From positions 7,642,501-7,706,500 of the forward strand of contig NC_086259.1 of NCBI RefSeq assembly GCF_021018805.1: a stretch of 64,000 nt of DNA. Direction: 5' to 3'. This DNA comes from Prinia subflava (lineage: Eukaryota; Chordata; Aves; Passeriformes; Cisticolidae). Position 1 is the first letter of the stretch. The number at the start of each line of letters is the position of its first letter. Shown in pieces: positions 34,346 through 45,834 of this stretch. Made by a program: the position numbers and the translations under genes. A model generated the notes under the pieces. It saw only the letters and a program-made list of their open reading frames with translations, ran no database searches and was not told the origin of the DNA.

Positions 34346-37057
34346 CTTCAGTAGAACTGGGTACCGCTGACAACTGATCTAGGGTGGGGGGGTCATTTTT
34401 TTCCTCCTTCTTTTCCTTTCCTTTTCATTATTTTACTTATATTGAGGCACATCTACACCTCAGCCATGCTCTCACCTGAGGGAACTTTCAGTCTACACAT
34501 TGATTTACAGCAGGACTCTGCATAATAATGGAAATTCAAGTTCATGCAGAGTGCTTGACTAAGACACATCTGCAACAGAAGAGCTATTGATCATATTCCC
34601 TTGGGAATGGGAAGGCCCCTTCTTCAGATACTCATCTCTCTGGGAAAGGCCTTAAAAGAACCAGGAAACTCTTTTTGAGATGCCTCAAAGTTGTTGGGAG
34701 CACCAGAGGCATAAAACAAGGCTCATGCAAGGTGTTCCTCAACTGACTGCAGAGTATAATAGGAACACAGCCCACAACAAAATGTTTTCTTTGGAGATAA
34801 GCAATAGACAGGCAGATTTTTCCAACAGATGTTAAAATTGAAATCAAGACTTGATGGGAATAAGTAGGAACTTTGGGCAAAACCAGAAAGTGTAAACAGG
34901 CTTCAGCTTTATGACTAATGCTGTGAGATTCATATATCAGGCATTTAGCACTGTATAACAGAGTGAATGCTGTTTTTTCCCTTATTGCTGTCAAAATTTT
35001 CACTGGCATCATTGCCATTACTGATTCCTCAACTTCCTGCCCCTCTAGAGCTGCTGACCACATCTTTGAAACAATTAGCTAAGATGAAATGATTAAATGT
35101 AAAGATGAAATCATGTTAATGCCAGATGCAAAATGCAACAGATTGTTAGGCACAATTATGTCAGGAAGGAGGCATGATTGCAGAGATGATTTTGCATGAT
35201 CATTGCACCTCTTCATTCACTGTAAACAAAACAAAATTAAATTTACTAATGATGCAACAGAATGCAGCTGTTGGAGATGGGGATGTGTTGTTTTGATCTA
35301 CACTTCTTTTCATCTCAGTTAAAATTTTGAACATGGCCACTTAAAAGCAATTCTCCTATAATTTTGTGATAGTTAGAGTACTTTAGGTTCTTTTTTCCAG
35401 AGGACAGCTGTGTTGTTATCCTGACAACTAATGTGTAGTAATGACGAATTTAGGTCTTAAAAATTAGCTACTGAAGTGTGCCAGAAGAGAGCTGAATGAG
35501 CCTGAAGTGATTTGTGACAAACCCTTGTCAGTGGGTTTGTGATTGTCTGAGCAGATGGCAGCTTGGAAGCTGGAGCTGTCTCAGTGCGCTCCCTCCAGTG
35601 CCAGTCAGAGCAGTGAAGAACAGACACTTCAGCCTGGGCAGCAGAAAGAATGCACAGTACACTGGACTTGTGGATTGGCTTTTCTGGTGTTGACTCAGTT
35701 TTCTGCAATCTGCTTAGCAATTTGTGCATAATCACAATGATCTTACTACATGCTCCAATAATGACACAACACATAACTACATATGTGCTTAAATGATAAA
35801 GCCAATTCTTGTTCTAACAGAATTCTTAAGATACTTGGGAATTTTAAAAATATGTTGAAGGCCTTTCAGGAAAAAAGTGTTTCAGACAAAATACAGCTTT
35901 TCTGCTTAGTAAAGCAGGTACATGGGTACATTCCTAAGGTCTTAGGTTCTTAAAACAATAGAATATGCGACCCAGTGATTCCAAACAACTGCAATCCATT
36001 CAATTAACATCTTGTTAATTTAGCTTGTATGAAAAAAGGAGCTTTTTTTTTTTCAAAAACATATTTTGGTTATTTAGTGAAATGTTTTAATTCAAATGTG
36101 ACAATGAAAAGATAAGAATCCATTGCTTTGTCTGCACAGTCAAGCTCCTTCACAAACTAACCAGAAATTGTCCTTAAAACAGGACTGCTGCTAGTGAGCT
36201 CTCTCCCTTGCCAGCTTCCCTCCTTGCTTCCCAACACAGGAAAAACACATAGGAGATATCCAGCATGTGAAAAATAGTCTGAAGTATTTCTGAAGTGTGC
36301 AAAGGCAGCAATTCTGCAAGTCCCTTTCAAACATTAACATTCTGTAGGTGCCACTGTACGGCCAGCAGGATCTCCACGAGCTCAGTCCAGCTCTCAACTT
36401 CCCCAGCACTGTGCAGAAATGCTCACAGGGAATGCACAAAGCCCAGATCCACGGTGGGCCCATCCTCAACCCCACTGAGGAGTCTGCACAAGCTCATTTG
36501 CACAGAGGACCTGATTCCCCAGATCTCCAGGCACCCATTTCCCCACTGTCCCCCCAGGGAACCAGCAGGGGCTGTGCTCAGGGAACTCTGAGCAGCATTG
36601 CAAGGAAACCAGTTCAGCACCACGACTTCCATGAGCTGGGCAATGACTGACACTGCTGTGGCCTTTAGTTACAGCTTCTGGAAGTACAGCAGAAAAATGA
36701 AACACCAACATGAGTGGCAGTATCCCGACTAAGTACTTTAAACAAAAATTCTTCTCTTGCTAATACAAAGGCAACTCCATTTAAATACCAATATAAGACA
36801 AAATTACTTGTTAAAGCTCTATGAAAATAACAATAATAATTATTAGATAGGTAGAACTCTTAATTATATTTTGTTGCTTTTTCTTTTACTACATCCTTTT
36901 AGACCCCCACCTCTTATATCCTTGTTCTCTGAACAGGATAGCTGTTATGCTATTTGAAATAAAGGGCAGCTTAAAAGCAAACAGTATTCCAGAGGTGGAA
37001 AGCTCAGCCCATGGTAGGACAGCGGCCCCACCTGTGGCTGGAACAAAGCTTGGTGGA
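34346..37057. other. Gene-free sequence
   Basis: About 2.7 kb with no recognisable exon or transposon. The minus frame of 143 codons at 34632-35063 and the overlapping frames around 36295-36711 have no domain that I recognise. Confidence 0.5.
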
Positions 37058-37063
37058 AGCAAG

Positions 37064-37639
37064 TGTGGCAGTGCCTACAAGAGTCTGCAGGCTCTGTCCC
37101 TGGCCAGCCCAGGCACTGTGACAGGCCCAGGGTCAGCCTGCAGCAGAGCGAGCAGGGCTGACTCCCGTGGGTTCTTTCCCTGAAGGGGCTCTTGTGAGCG
37201 GTGGGAAAGCAACAAGGCAGAGGAATAAAAGGAGGAGACAGCTGTGTGCGAACAAAGGGGTTTATTGAAACCACCTCCTCTGCCCACAACTGCCCAGGAG
37301 AGACCTGTGCAGAGGGGTTTTGTCCTGGGCTAGCAGGGAGGAGCAAAGGGAGTGGCTGGCTACCATTAGCCAACCAGGGCCAGTTACTGAGGGACCCAGG
37401 GGTGGAGAAACATAACATGGACTAATCAGGAGCGGGTAGGAGGGGATTTACAAAGGCGGGAAGGATGACTGACAACTAACGGAGAGTTACATAACAGAGG
37501 CAGGTGTCTGCTAAAAATATCTCTTGTGAGGGAGACAAAGGAATATTAATTAGGAGGGGGTAGGGGTACATGAAACTGAACCAGTACATAGAACTGAATT
37601 AATACAAAGAGCAGTAAACTAAATTGATGCACCACCACA
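37064..37639 (-). mobile_element. Solo retroviral LTR, family A copy 2
   Basis: On the minus strand the element begins TGTGGTGGTGCATC and ends GGCACTGCCACA. A perfect 6-bp target duplication, AGCAAG, lies at 37058-37063 and 37640-37645. The minus-strand AATAAA is plus TTTATT at 37261-37266. It matches the plus-strand copy at 8428-9280, but at the VNTR position it has a single 23-bp unit. No viral coding sequence remains. The open frames across it, such as the 157-codon minus frame starting near 37418, also appear in the other copy and are not genes. Confidence 0.92.
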
Positions 37640-37645
37640 AGCAAG

Positions 37646-39378
37646 CAACACAAATCCAGTTAAAGCTGCATTAAAGCACAGGCAGTAGAGGGTGGGCTGA
37701 TTCCCCCAGCTCCCAGCAGTATTGCTGTGGTGTACTCAGCACCTGTTCCAGGAGCTGGTGGCACAGGGAAGTGTGGATGTGCCTGGCAGTGTGGTATTCC
37801 CAGGGCCTGAAAATAATTTCCTGTGTGTTCATGACAGTGTTGACGAATAAAGGCTGACTGACTTTGTTCATGCCCATCTCCTATCTCATCTTAGCTCACT
37901 AAATATGCAGCCTCCTGCTAGACAGATAAAACTCCAGTATTCCAAGTCTTGTTCATAAAAAGCATCTATTACTAACATCCCTCTCTTGGTATCAAGCGTT
38001 CTGCAGCACTTGTAACCACACCCCTGGCACGTGTTTGTCACTGACTTTTCCATCCCAGGCTCCTTCCATTCATGAACTCCATCCCAAGTACAAAAATGCC
38101 GAGGTTCCCACGTTGCCAGTGGCAACAGCACATCAGTCATCCCTACCACAGCCCCGTGTGACACACCAGCTCCTGTTTTCCTGCTGAAGTCTGGAGGAGT
38201 GAGCAGGCACTGAAATACAGCAGATGACCTGAAAAGCCTTCACAGGAATATCATCAATATGCTTCTAACAAATGTGCCCAGTGAGAGATCCTGCTTTCGG
38301 CAAGGCAGCAGACAGACTCCTCTCAAAAGCTGCCAAGAAATGGCACAGTCCTAATTCCCCCTATCACAAAAAGGTGTTGCTGTCCAGGAGTTAACACTGG
38401 TACTGAGCCAGTTCTTTCACCTCTGAGAAGATAAGGCTGAGAGGGGCTGGGAGAGACCATGTTTTTGTTCAGAGCTCTGCTACTGATAAGAGGAAGATAA
38501 CAGCAAGTGTTTTTCTCTAACTGTATCAAAGAAACTTGGTCCCAAATGGAATATCCCATATTTACATACATTTACTTTCTATATGCCTCATCCATCCTGA
38601 TCTGTAGCTATTTCCTTGAGTTTATCAAATATTGTTTTTATAAAACTCTGCTAATACCAACACATGGCCTGGCTTTTCAAATTATATAATAGATCAAAAT
38701 GAAATGTCCCAGATATTGCACTGGAAAGACTGAAAGGAGTTACTGTACTTGTCACTTGTCCAATTAGCCTGGTAAAAACAACTTGTCACAACTCCTTGCC
38801 AGAATTGATACCTACTTGGGAATGATAAAAACCAGTAGCTCTCAATAAAAGGCCAGGACTGAAGCTGGTTATTTTCAGAGTGAATCCCAGTGCAATGCCA
38901 TTTACATTGAGCTGTTGTACTGCACGGGAACAAAAAGTCCTCCAGAAACTTGCAGAGCCAGGACAAGACCCAAGGATAAAGTATAAAAGTGGGGGCTGAA
39001 AGACCAAAACAGTAGCAGAAATCCAAGAAAAAGCAATGAGTTTTAAGAGAAGCCAGAAAATGAATTTCAGGTGTGTCTGTATATATGCATGTAAACGTGC
39101 ATGAAGAAACCTTACTCAGTCCAGGAAAAGACAATATGAAATCAGTAATAGAGCAGATTATAGCTGCACCAAAAAAAAGCACAAGTGATACAAAACCCCT
39201 CTCCTAGGTACTAGAAAGGAAAATACAGCAAATATTTTACCTGTGACTAGAAAAGGGACTTTCTTCTAGGGAAATCAGGTTAGCCTAAATATTGTAGATA
39301 TATGGTATGTTCTTATATTTTACTCGTGATGCTATTCATTGCTGCTTTCTGAGGCTATGGATATAAATAACAACAAAA
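37646..39378. other. Gene-free sequence
   Basis: AT-rich intergenic sequence with no recognised element. The 162-codon minus open frame at 38694-39182 has no domain that I recognise and ordinary intergenic composition. Confidence 0.5.
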
Positions 39379-39510
39379 AAAATGGAATGGAATGGAATGG
39401 AATGGAATGGAATGGAATGGAATGGAATAGAATAGAATAGAATAGAATAGAATAGAATAGAATAGAATAGAATAGAATAGAATAGAATAGAATAGAATAG
39501 AATAGAATAA
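39379..39510. repeat. Compound pentamer microsatellite (AATGG)n(AATAG)n
   Basis: About nine AATGG units (39381-39425) are followed without a gap by about sixteen AATAG units (to about 39507). The sharp change of unit suggests that a G-to-A variant arose and then spread by slippage. Confidence 0.95.
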
Positions 39511-39579
39511 TATCTTACTCTAAAGTAAGAAGGCTCAGCCTGGCCCTACTACTCTCTTCTGAAGCATCTCCCTCCTGAT

Positions 39580-39730
39580 GCCCAAAGGACAGGCTGGAAA
39601 TAAATCCCCAAACTGGTGTCTGTAAGAGCAGGTATTTGTTTATTGCAGTGCTGGAGCTGAGGGGGATTTCTCCTCCTAACTCCCCCACCTTTGTCAAGTG
39701 CTGTGGTATATTTATACAGTAAAGGTTGCT
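39580..39730 (-). mobile_element. LTR-like fragment, family C copy 2
   Basis: This is the second copy of the element at 17548-17690, in the same orientation. It shares TTTGTTTATTGCAG, GAGCTGAGGGGGATTTCTCC and CTCCCCCACCTTTGTCA, and has a minus-strand TATA-like motif at the right and AATAAA at the left. It has an extra stretch (near 39615-39630) missing from copy 1. No target duplication was found, so its true ends are uncertain. Confidence 0.65.
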
Positions 39731-42700
39731 GAGTGTTACTGTGCCACTACAACATCATCACATACATGCCTGAACTAATTTACATTGTATGATCTCATGG
39801 GTATGAACAGTTCTTTTGCATTGTGCTTGCATCTCCCCAGTGCAGGGGTCCTCAGGAGTCTTTTGCTGAAGGCTTCCAAAATCTTCTTCACATCTGAACT
39901 TTTCAACTTTGTCTTCAGAGCATGTGCAGTTACAGTGTTCCTTGGTCTGTCTGGTCCTAACCTGCCTAAATTCTTTGTTTTGTGGCTAATTGGCTTTGTA
40001 CTTGCCAATTTCTCATTAGTACTGTATTTATCTATCTCTAAGGCTGTCCACTGGGTGAGTTTTTTCTTCTTTTTTTGTCTATTCAGCATTAAGCAACTAG
40101 TTAACCCTACACCAGCCATTACATTGTATAAGAAGTTTTTATATCGGATTATGTAGTTATAAAAAGCTATGTTGCAGTTATATAGATGTCAGGTTATATA
40201 GACATATACAAAGTCATGATTTATGGTTATGTTGGTATCTTATAAGTCAAGCTATATAAGCACCTTGTAACTTTGATCTAAGTTACATAAGCATCACTCC
40301 AAAGCAGCTACTCAGCATTGCCCTTGCAGCAGGCTTAACACCTTTAACAGTTACTGCAGAGCCATGAACTTCAAGTATAACTGAGAATTTAAAAGTGCAA
40401 ATACCAGCTCAGAAACACGAAACCTTGCCCAAATTATTTTTTTTGCATAGCTTGTTGGTTTTTAAGAGGGATCCTGGTCTGATAAGGTTATCTGTGGAGA
40501 GAGGCAGATCCTGCAAAACATGAAGGTTTTGCTGCAACCAAAGCAGATGGAGAGACACAGCCCACAGAAGCAGCAGCTGGAAAAGGCAGCTGCTTCATTC
40601 AAAGCAGGCAGCAGCTCTGCTGGTTTTAGGTAGTCTTGTTAGCAAACTGGAACGGGAGTGAAAACTGCTCAGGATGTGCTGATGAATGTGCTATTCTGCT
40701 GCCCCTGCAGCTGAGAAAAACACAAGCTGTTCAGGGAGCATCCCTCCTGACACTGGCTGAGGAGCAAAGTGTGTGTGACATTTGAATAAGCAAATGAAGC
40801 TTCTATCAGCATCTCAAATTGTGAGAGTTAGTTAAAGCAAAGACTATGGCCACAGGGAACAAAACAACCCTTATTTTTCTTAGTTTCATGTCACAGATGA
40901 CTATGTAGAAAAATATTTTAAGATGACACCTTCTGGTTGGTTTTATACGACTGATCTGCTGATTGCCAAGAATCCCATCCATTGTGCATCTCTGCTTCTA
41001 GGAAAAGTTCCTGTGCAGCCTCAAACTTTGCATGATGACTAAAGAAGAGAATCTGAGGAGAGAAAAAACCAACAGAACCCAACAAACCAAAAGGTGCAGA
41101 AGAGACACATAGGCAACTTCCACAGACGTTGATGTATTTCATAGGAAGGCAGTGGGATCTTTTCTTACAGAGTAGATCCTTCTTAGCCAATAACCTCTTA
41201 TTGTTTAAGTGTTCCCATTAAGGCCAGACTCAAAAGGGTGGTCATGGCCTGAACAGATGCATCAGAGCTTGATTCTAAAGTAAGGAGCCTTTGAAAACCT
41301 ACACAAGTGATGAAGAGAAAAATGCCAATAACGTCTATCATTAACAATGGTAATATCACTTCTCATTTACCACAGTGGCACCTCTGAGAAAAACCAGCGT
41401 GGATCAGTCATGATCAACGTAGGGGCTAACACCTTTGAGTAGCTGAGAAATGTTATACCCTCTTCACCTTGAAATTTTCACAAAAATTCTTCACCCTGTC
41501 CATGGAATAAATAAAGTTATTGCTGCACAAGAGAAAATATGAAGGTTGATCTGGTGGAAGAAAACTCATTAATCTCTATGATGAGATGACAAGTTCACCA
41601 CATAGCTAGAAGTGCAGCACCTGTGTTTCCACTCCATTTCAATTATATTCTTTGCACAAATAACAAAACTGAACTCATCATCAAAGGAGGAGTGTCAAAT
41701 TTTAATACAGCAGATTTTTTATCATCCTTCTTACAAGCAAGATGAAAAATTCATTTGATGAATCCACACTGTGTCCCATCAGACAGACATGGATGGTGAG
41801 TATTCACAGTAACTTCAGGCATCTAATTCAGGTTCCAGTGTTCAAAGCCAAGGATAGTCTTTGGGAAGCACAGACCCCAAATATTGGTGTCTTGATTAAC
41901 CCGGGAGGCACCTACTCTATAAACTCAGCAGAATCTGCTACTTTACACCAAAACTCCAAAAGACATTTAATTCACTGAAAATTTAGAGTGGGATGTGAAG
42001 CTGCATGAAAAAACGTGGAAGAGTCTCATTGATTTCTATAAATCCCAGATCCCTTTCTTCTTCTGACCATCTCTTAAATATTTCATGGTCAGAACCAAAC
42101 AAATATTCCCCTGAATTCTGGGGTTTGACTCTCATAGACAGCAGACCCAGGTTGTTGTGGTGATGATTTGAAAGCCACAAAAATGCAGAGCAATGTCAGA
42201 AGCTGTTTTTTTATGAGTCAGACATAATAAATACACACACATTGAAATTCTTGAATTTCTTGACTGAAATGTCAAAAGGTTTGTGAAAGGCTTAGGCAGA
42301 AAACATTTTTTTCATAAACAAGATGATGTCACTTGGAACATGAAAGGAAGTATAAATGAAATCACAAGTTAAATCAAAATGTTAATATTAACAGCTGAAG
42401 AAAGATGAAAGGGAATGGAATTCCCATCCCTAAACTGGCACTGAAGGCTGATTCAATGACTATTAAATACAGTGCAAATCTGAGGGCAAGACAATCCCCC
42501 TGACAATAATTACCAGGTCCTGGTATTAGCAAGAAAAGGGCATTTTTATCATTACAGATGTACCTAGCAGAAATGTTATTACCCATTAAAGTCCCCCATT
42601 ATTCTGCTGTCAGTTACCATCTGTTAATGAAGTCCTCATGATCTGACAGCTCATTCTTTAATTGTCACCCTGTGCCAGTCTCTGGTTCATGGCACACTGT

Positions 42701-45165
42701 GAGCTGAGTTTTCATATATTTTACATTTCATAAGCTGAGTTTTCCAGGCTTCACCTCTGACGTGATCTTTGTCTCCTCCCTAAGTGACATCCTCCTACGC
42801 AGCCCAGGGCTTCAGAGAATCCTTTGTGGACTGATAAATTACAGAGTTCTGTGCTCTTCTGACAGTGGAAGAGGATCCTAATGCTCAAGCATTTCTTTCA
42901 AAGTTTGTAGGTCTCCTGTGAGACAGTCAACTCGAATGTTTGTAATTAAGAGGCATTTAATGCTGATCATCCAGCCATCTCTCAACCCTCTCTCCAGAGC
43001 AGTTTTTAAGTTTCCATAGATACCAGCTCTGTAGCTCTGTTAAATAGCACCCTTTCAGAAAATTGTATTTTTTCCCCTCAAGACAAGACTGCTTATACCT
43101 GGAAACCTGTATGACTACATTTCTGTTTTAACACCTCCTATGCACTCTGATGCCTCTCAGATGCTCCTCTCCCTGTGTGATATTCCCACCACTACACAGA
43201 GTCAGGTGCTTCAGGTGTCTGTGGCATTTTAATAAAAGGCCCACGAATATTCAGCACACTGAGAGGGAAGCCACAAAAGCTAGCCAAAAGGAAACTCTCA
43301 AAGAAACAGATTTTAATTACTTCTTTTCTCAGTTTTAGATGGCAAAATCTCCTTTGCAAGGAGTTGTTTATATGCTGGAATTCTAAAATTAGAGCATTCT
43401 CCTGGGGAATAAAATAAAAGGCCAGGGGTTGTTCATCAAAAACCAAAGCAGGTGTCCAAACAACCAGGTTGCAATTCCCTCTTCCCACACTCTCCCTGCA
43501 ATAGCTGTCACTGCAGCCCCAGCTCAGTTTTCACTTCACTGAGCACAAGCTCAGTTTTCTCCTCAGTCCTTCAGCTTCCACCCTGAACACATGAATGAAG
43601 AGAGGGCTAAATGGTTCTACCTCTGCCACATCACAGAAGGAAACAAGAGTCTCAGACACACTGCAGTATAACCAAATTTCATCTATGTAACTCAAATACA
43701 TTGCCTTTTCAGCTTTGAATGACATCAGGGTCTGACATCAGGCCAGGTCTGTGCACTGCCTTCCAACACAGATGGGTAATTTCTGATACTCTTTCTTGAA
43801 TTTTATAGAATGTTTCTGATATCCTTTCCTCCAACACACCAGGTATCTCAGTTTAGTTCCTTATGAATGTTTTCAGAATTTATGTTCCTTTATTATTTAA
43901 TCTTGCATTGTCTTGCTAAATGCAGGCTGCTCTCAGCAGCAAAGCCCTAATTATATTTCCCTTTGATGCAAGAATTCATCATCTGGCTCTACTTATGATC
44001 AAGGCTGAGATTTTGAAAACCAAGGGCTAATATAAGAACATCCAAACCAGATTAGGCCCAGTGACTTAAATCTTGCCTCCCACAGAAAACTTTGCAGGGA
44101 AAAGAGCATGAAATCAAAGCAATCATATAATGAAACTTCTCCAGAACACCCTCCTAGTCTCCAAGGATTTGCAGCACAGAGAATTCTTGAGAATGAAGCT
44201 GCAGGTTTGTGTGTAATTACGCTCAGTGGATAAATTTATGGTCAGAATTTACATGAACTTTCAGCATCCACTATGCCCAGTGACTTCTGATACAGATAAA
44301 ACACGTTTAGAGATGCTGGGGAGAATATTGTGAGCCTGTGCTTATTATCAGCGTGCCATGGAAATGCCTTCCTGGCTGGGGCCAGGGGATGCAGAGAGCA
44401 GGTGTGCTTCCAGCTTGTTCCTCGGGAATGCTGGACCAGCGGGGGACACGGAAAGCAGCCCCGCCTCCAGCTTATTCCTGGGGAATGCCATCTGCTGGTG
44501 GAAAAGAAGGTGGTGTGCAAATACATTCAAATGCCAGAAGCCCTTATAAGGACTTTAGTATCACTCTGCTAGAATTGCCATATTAGCAGGATTATGTATC
44601 TGGACATTATCAGTGCAAATGAGAGGTGACCAGCCAGGGGGAAAAGGAACTTTTCCAAGGACTAATGAAGAAGGAACCAAAAATATGAAATAAGCCACAG
44701 TCTGGGTACCTCTGATTTTTGCAATGCTCTCATCACCAATACAATGTTAAGAGCTATTTTTGGAAGTATGTCCAGCCCTCACTGAGTGTAACCAGAGAAC
44801 ATTTGGTCCTCTGTAATGTACTTGCAGCCAAGAGACAAAGTCAGGATGACATCCTTTGATGCTGGTAATATAAATGAAATTGCCTAAGTGAAATACTGAT
44901 GCATGCAGTACCCAGGACAGGAAGCACACCAATGCCAAACATGCCAGACTGCTGAACTGGTGATACAGGGTACCAGGAATAAGAGGTGAAACTGTGGAAT
45001 GAATCCAGACAGAGCAAACGGAAACAAAATTACTTTTAGTGCCTATATTTTGTTACCATGCTTATCAGTGCTGATAAAATTCTGGTGTAACCTTAAGGTA
45101 ATTGCCTATGGGATGATTATTTCTATTTATTGCAGTCTAATTATCCAAGTGCATTAGTTAAATCA
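39731..45165. other. Gene-free sequence
   Basis: About 5.4 kb without a supportable gene. At 40130-40300 short TTATATAG-like motifs recur in a degenerate pattern. At 44396-44505 an imperfect 57-bp direct repeat contains CAGCTTRTTCCT and GGGAATGC. A pair of overlapping opposite-strand open frames at about 39775-40156 has no recognisable domain. Confidence 0.45.
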
Positions 45166-45788
45166 CATTTCAAATCTCTCATCGGTATTCATCAAACTCA
45201 CAATCTTACTTGTTGAGAAATCTTTATTAAAACAATAAAGCCAGGCATGGGGGGATCTGAGGCTCGAGGTGTTTGGATGAATTCCCATGGAGTGGGGCAT
45301 GGCAATCACAGCGTCCCTGGAACTGCACAGCACAGAGCAGACCCCGCCCAGCCCAGCCTGGCCCCTCTCACCTCCCGTTCTGCCTCTTTGTCTCATGTGA
45401 GCACAGCAGGGTTTCCTCAAGCACCAAGTCACACCAGAAGAGGATAGAGACCAGTTTCTTGATGTCTGAGCAGGCGAGGATGCCTCTCATCCAGAACCAA
45501 AGGGGCTGCAGTCTGCTTTCTTTGTGCCAGAGCCATTCCCTTCCAAGTGCCTTAAAACCAGGCTGGGATAACTACACCACCTACAGCACAGATCCCACAT
45601 CCCTCACTGCACCAAGGTCTAGTGGATGTTTCCTGACTGAAGAAAAGCAAATGCCTCCTCGGAAAATGGTAGGTAACACTGTGAACTCTGAAGCAGGTGC
45701 CCTTCCACTGGCACTGATCAAACGGTTGACTTTTTGTGTGGGAACAAGAAGAAAATGTGAACTGCATCATATGAAGGAAGACTTCTAC

Positions 45789-45791
<3 letters not shown>

Positions 45792-45831
<40 letters not shown>
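45792..45831 (+). repeat. Uninterrupted 40-bp poly(A)
   Basis: Forty consecutive A residues follow TTCTACATT. The length and purity suggest either a recent slippage expansion or the tail of a young retrocopy. The sequence to its left (45240-45790) is more GC-rich than its surroundings but is not recognisable to me as a gene or LINE. CR1, the main bird LINE, does not end in poly(A). Confidence 0.95.

Positions 45832-45834
<3 letters not shown>

Noticed and set aside
39775..40156. Possible gene in overlapping opposite-strand frames of 114 and 123 codons
   Set aside because: No domain, no splice-compatible neighbours and biased composition. Opposite frames over the same stretch usually reflect chance.
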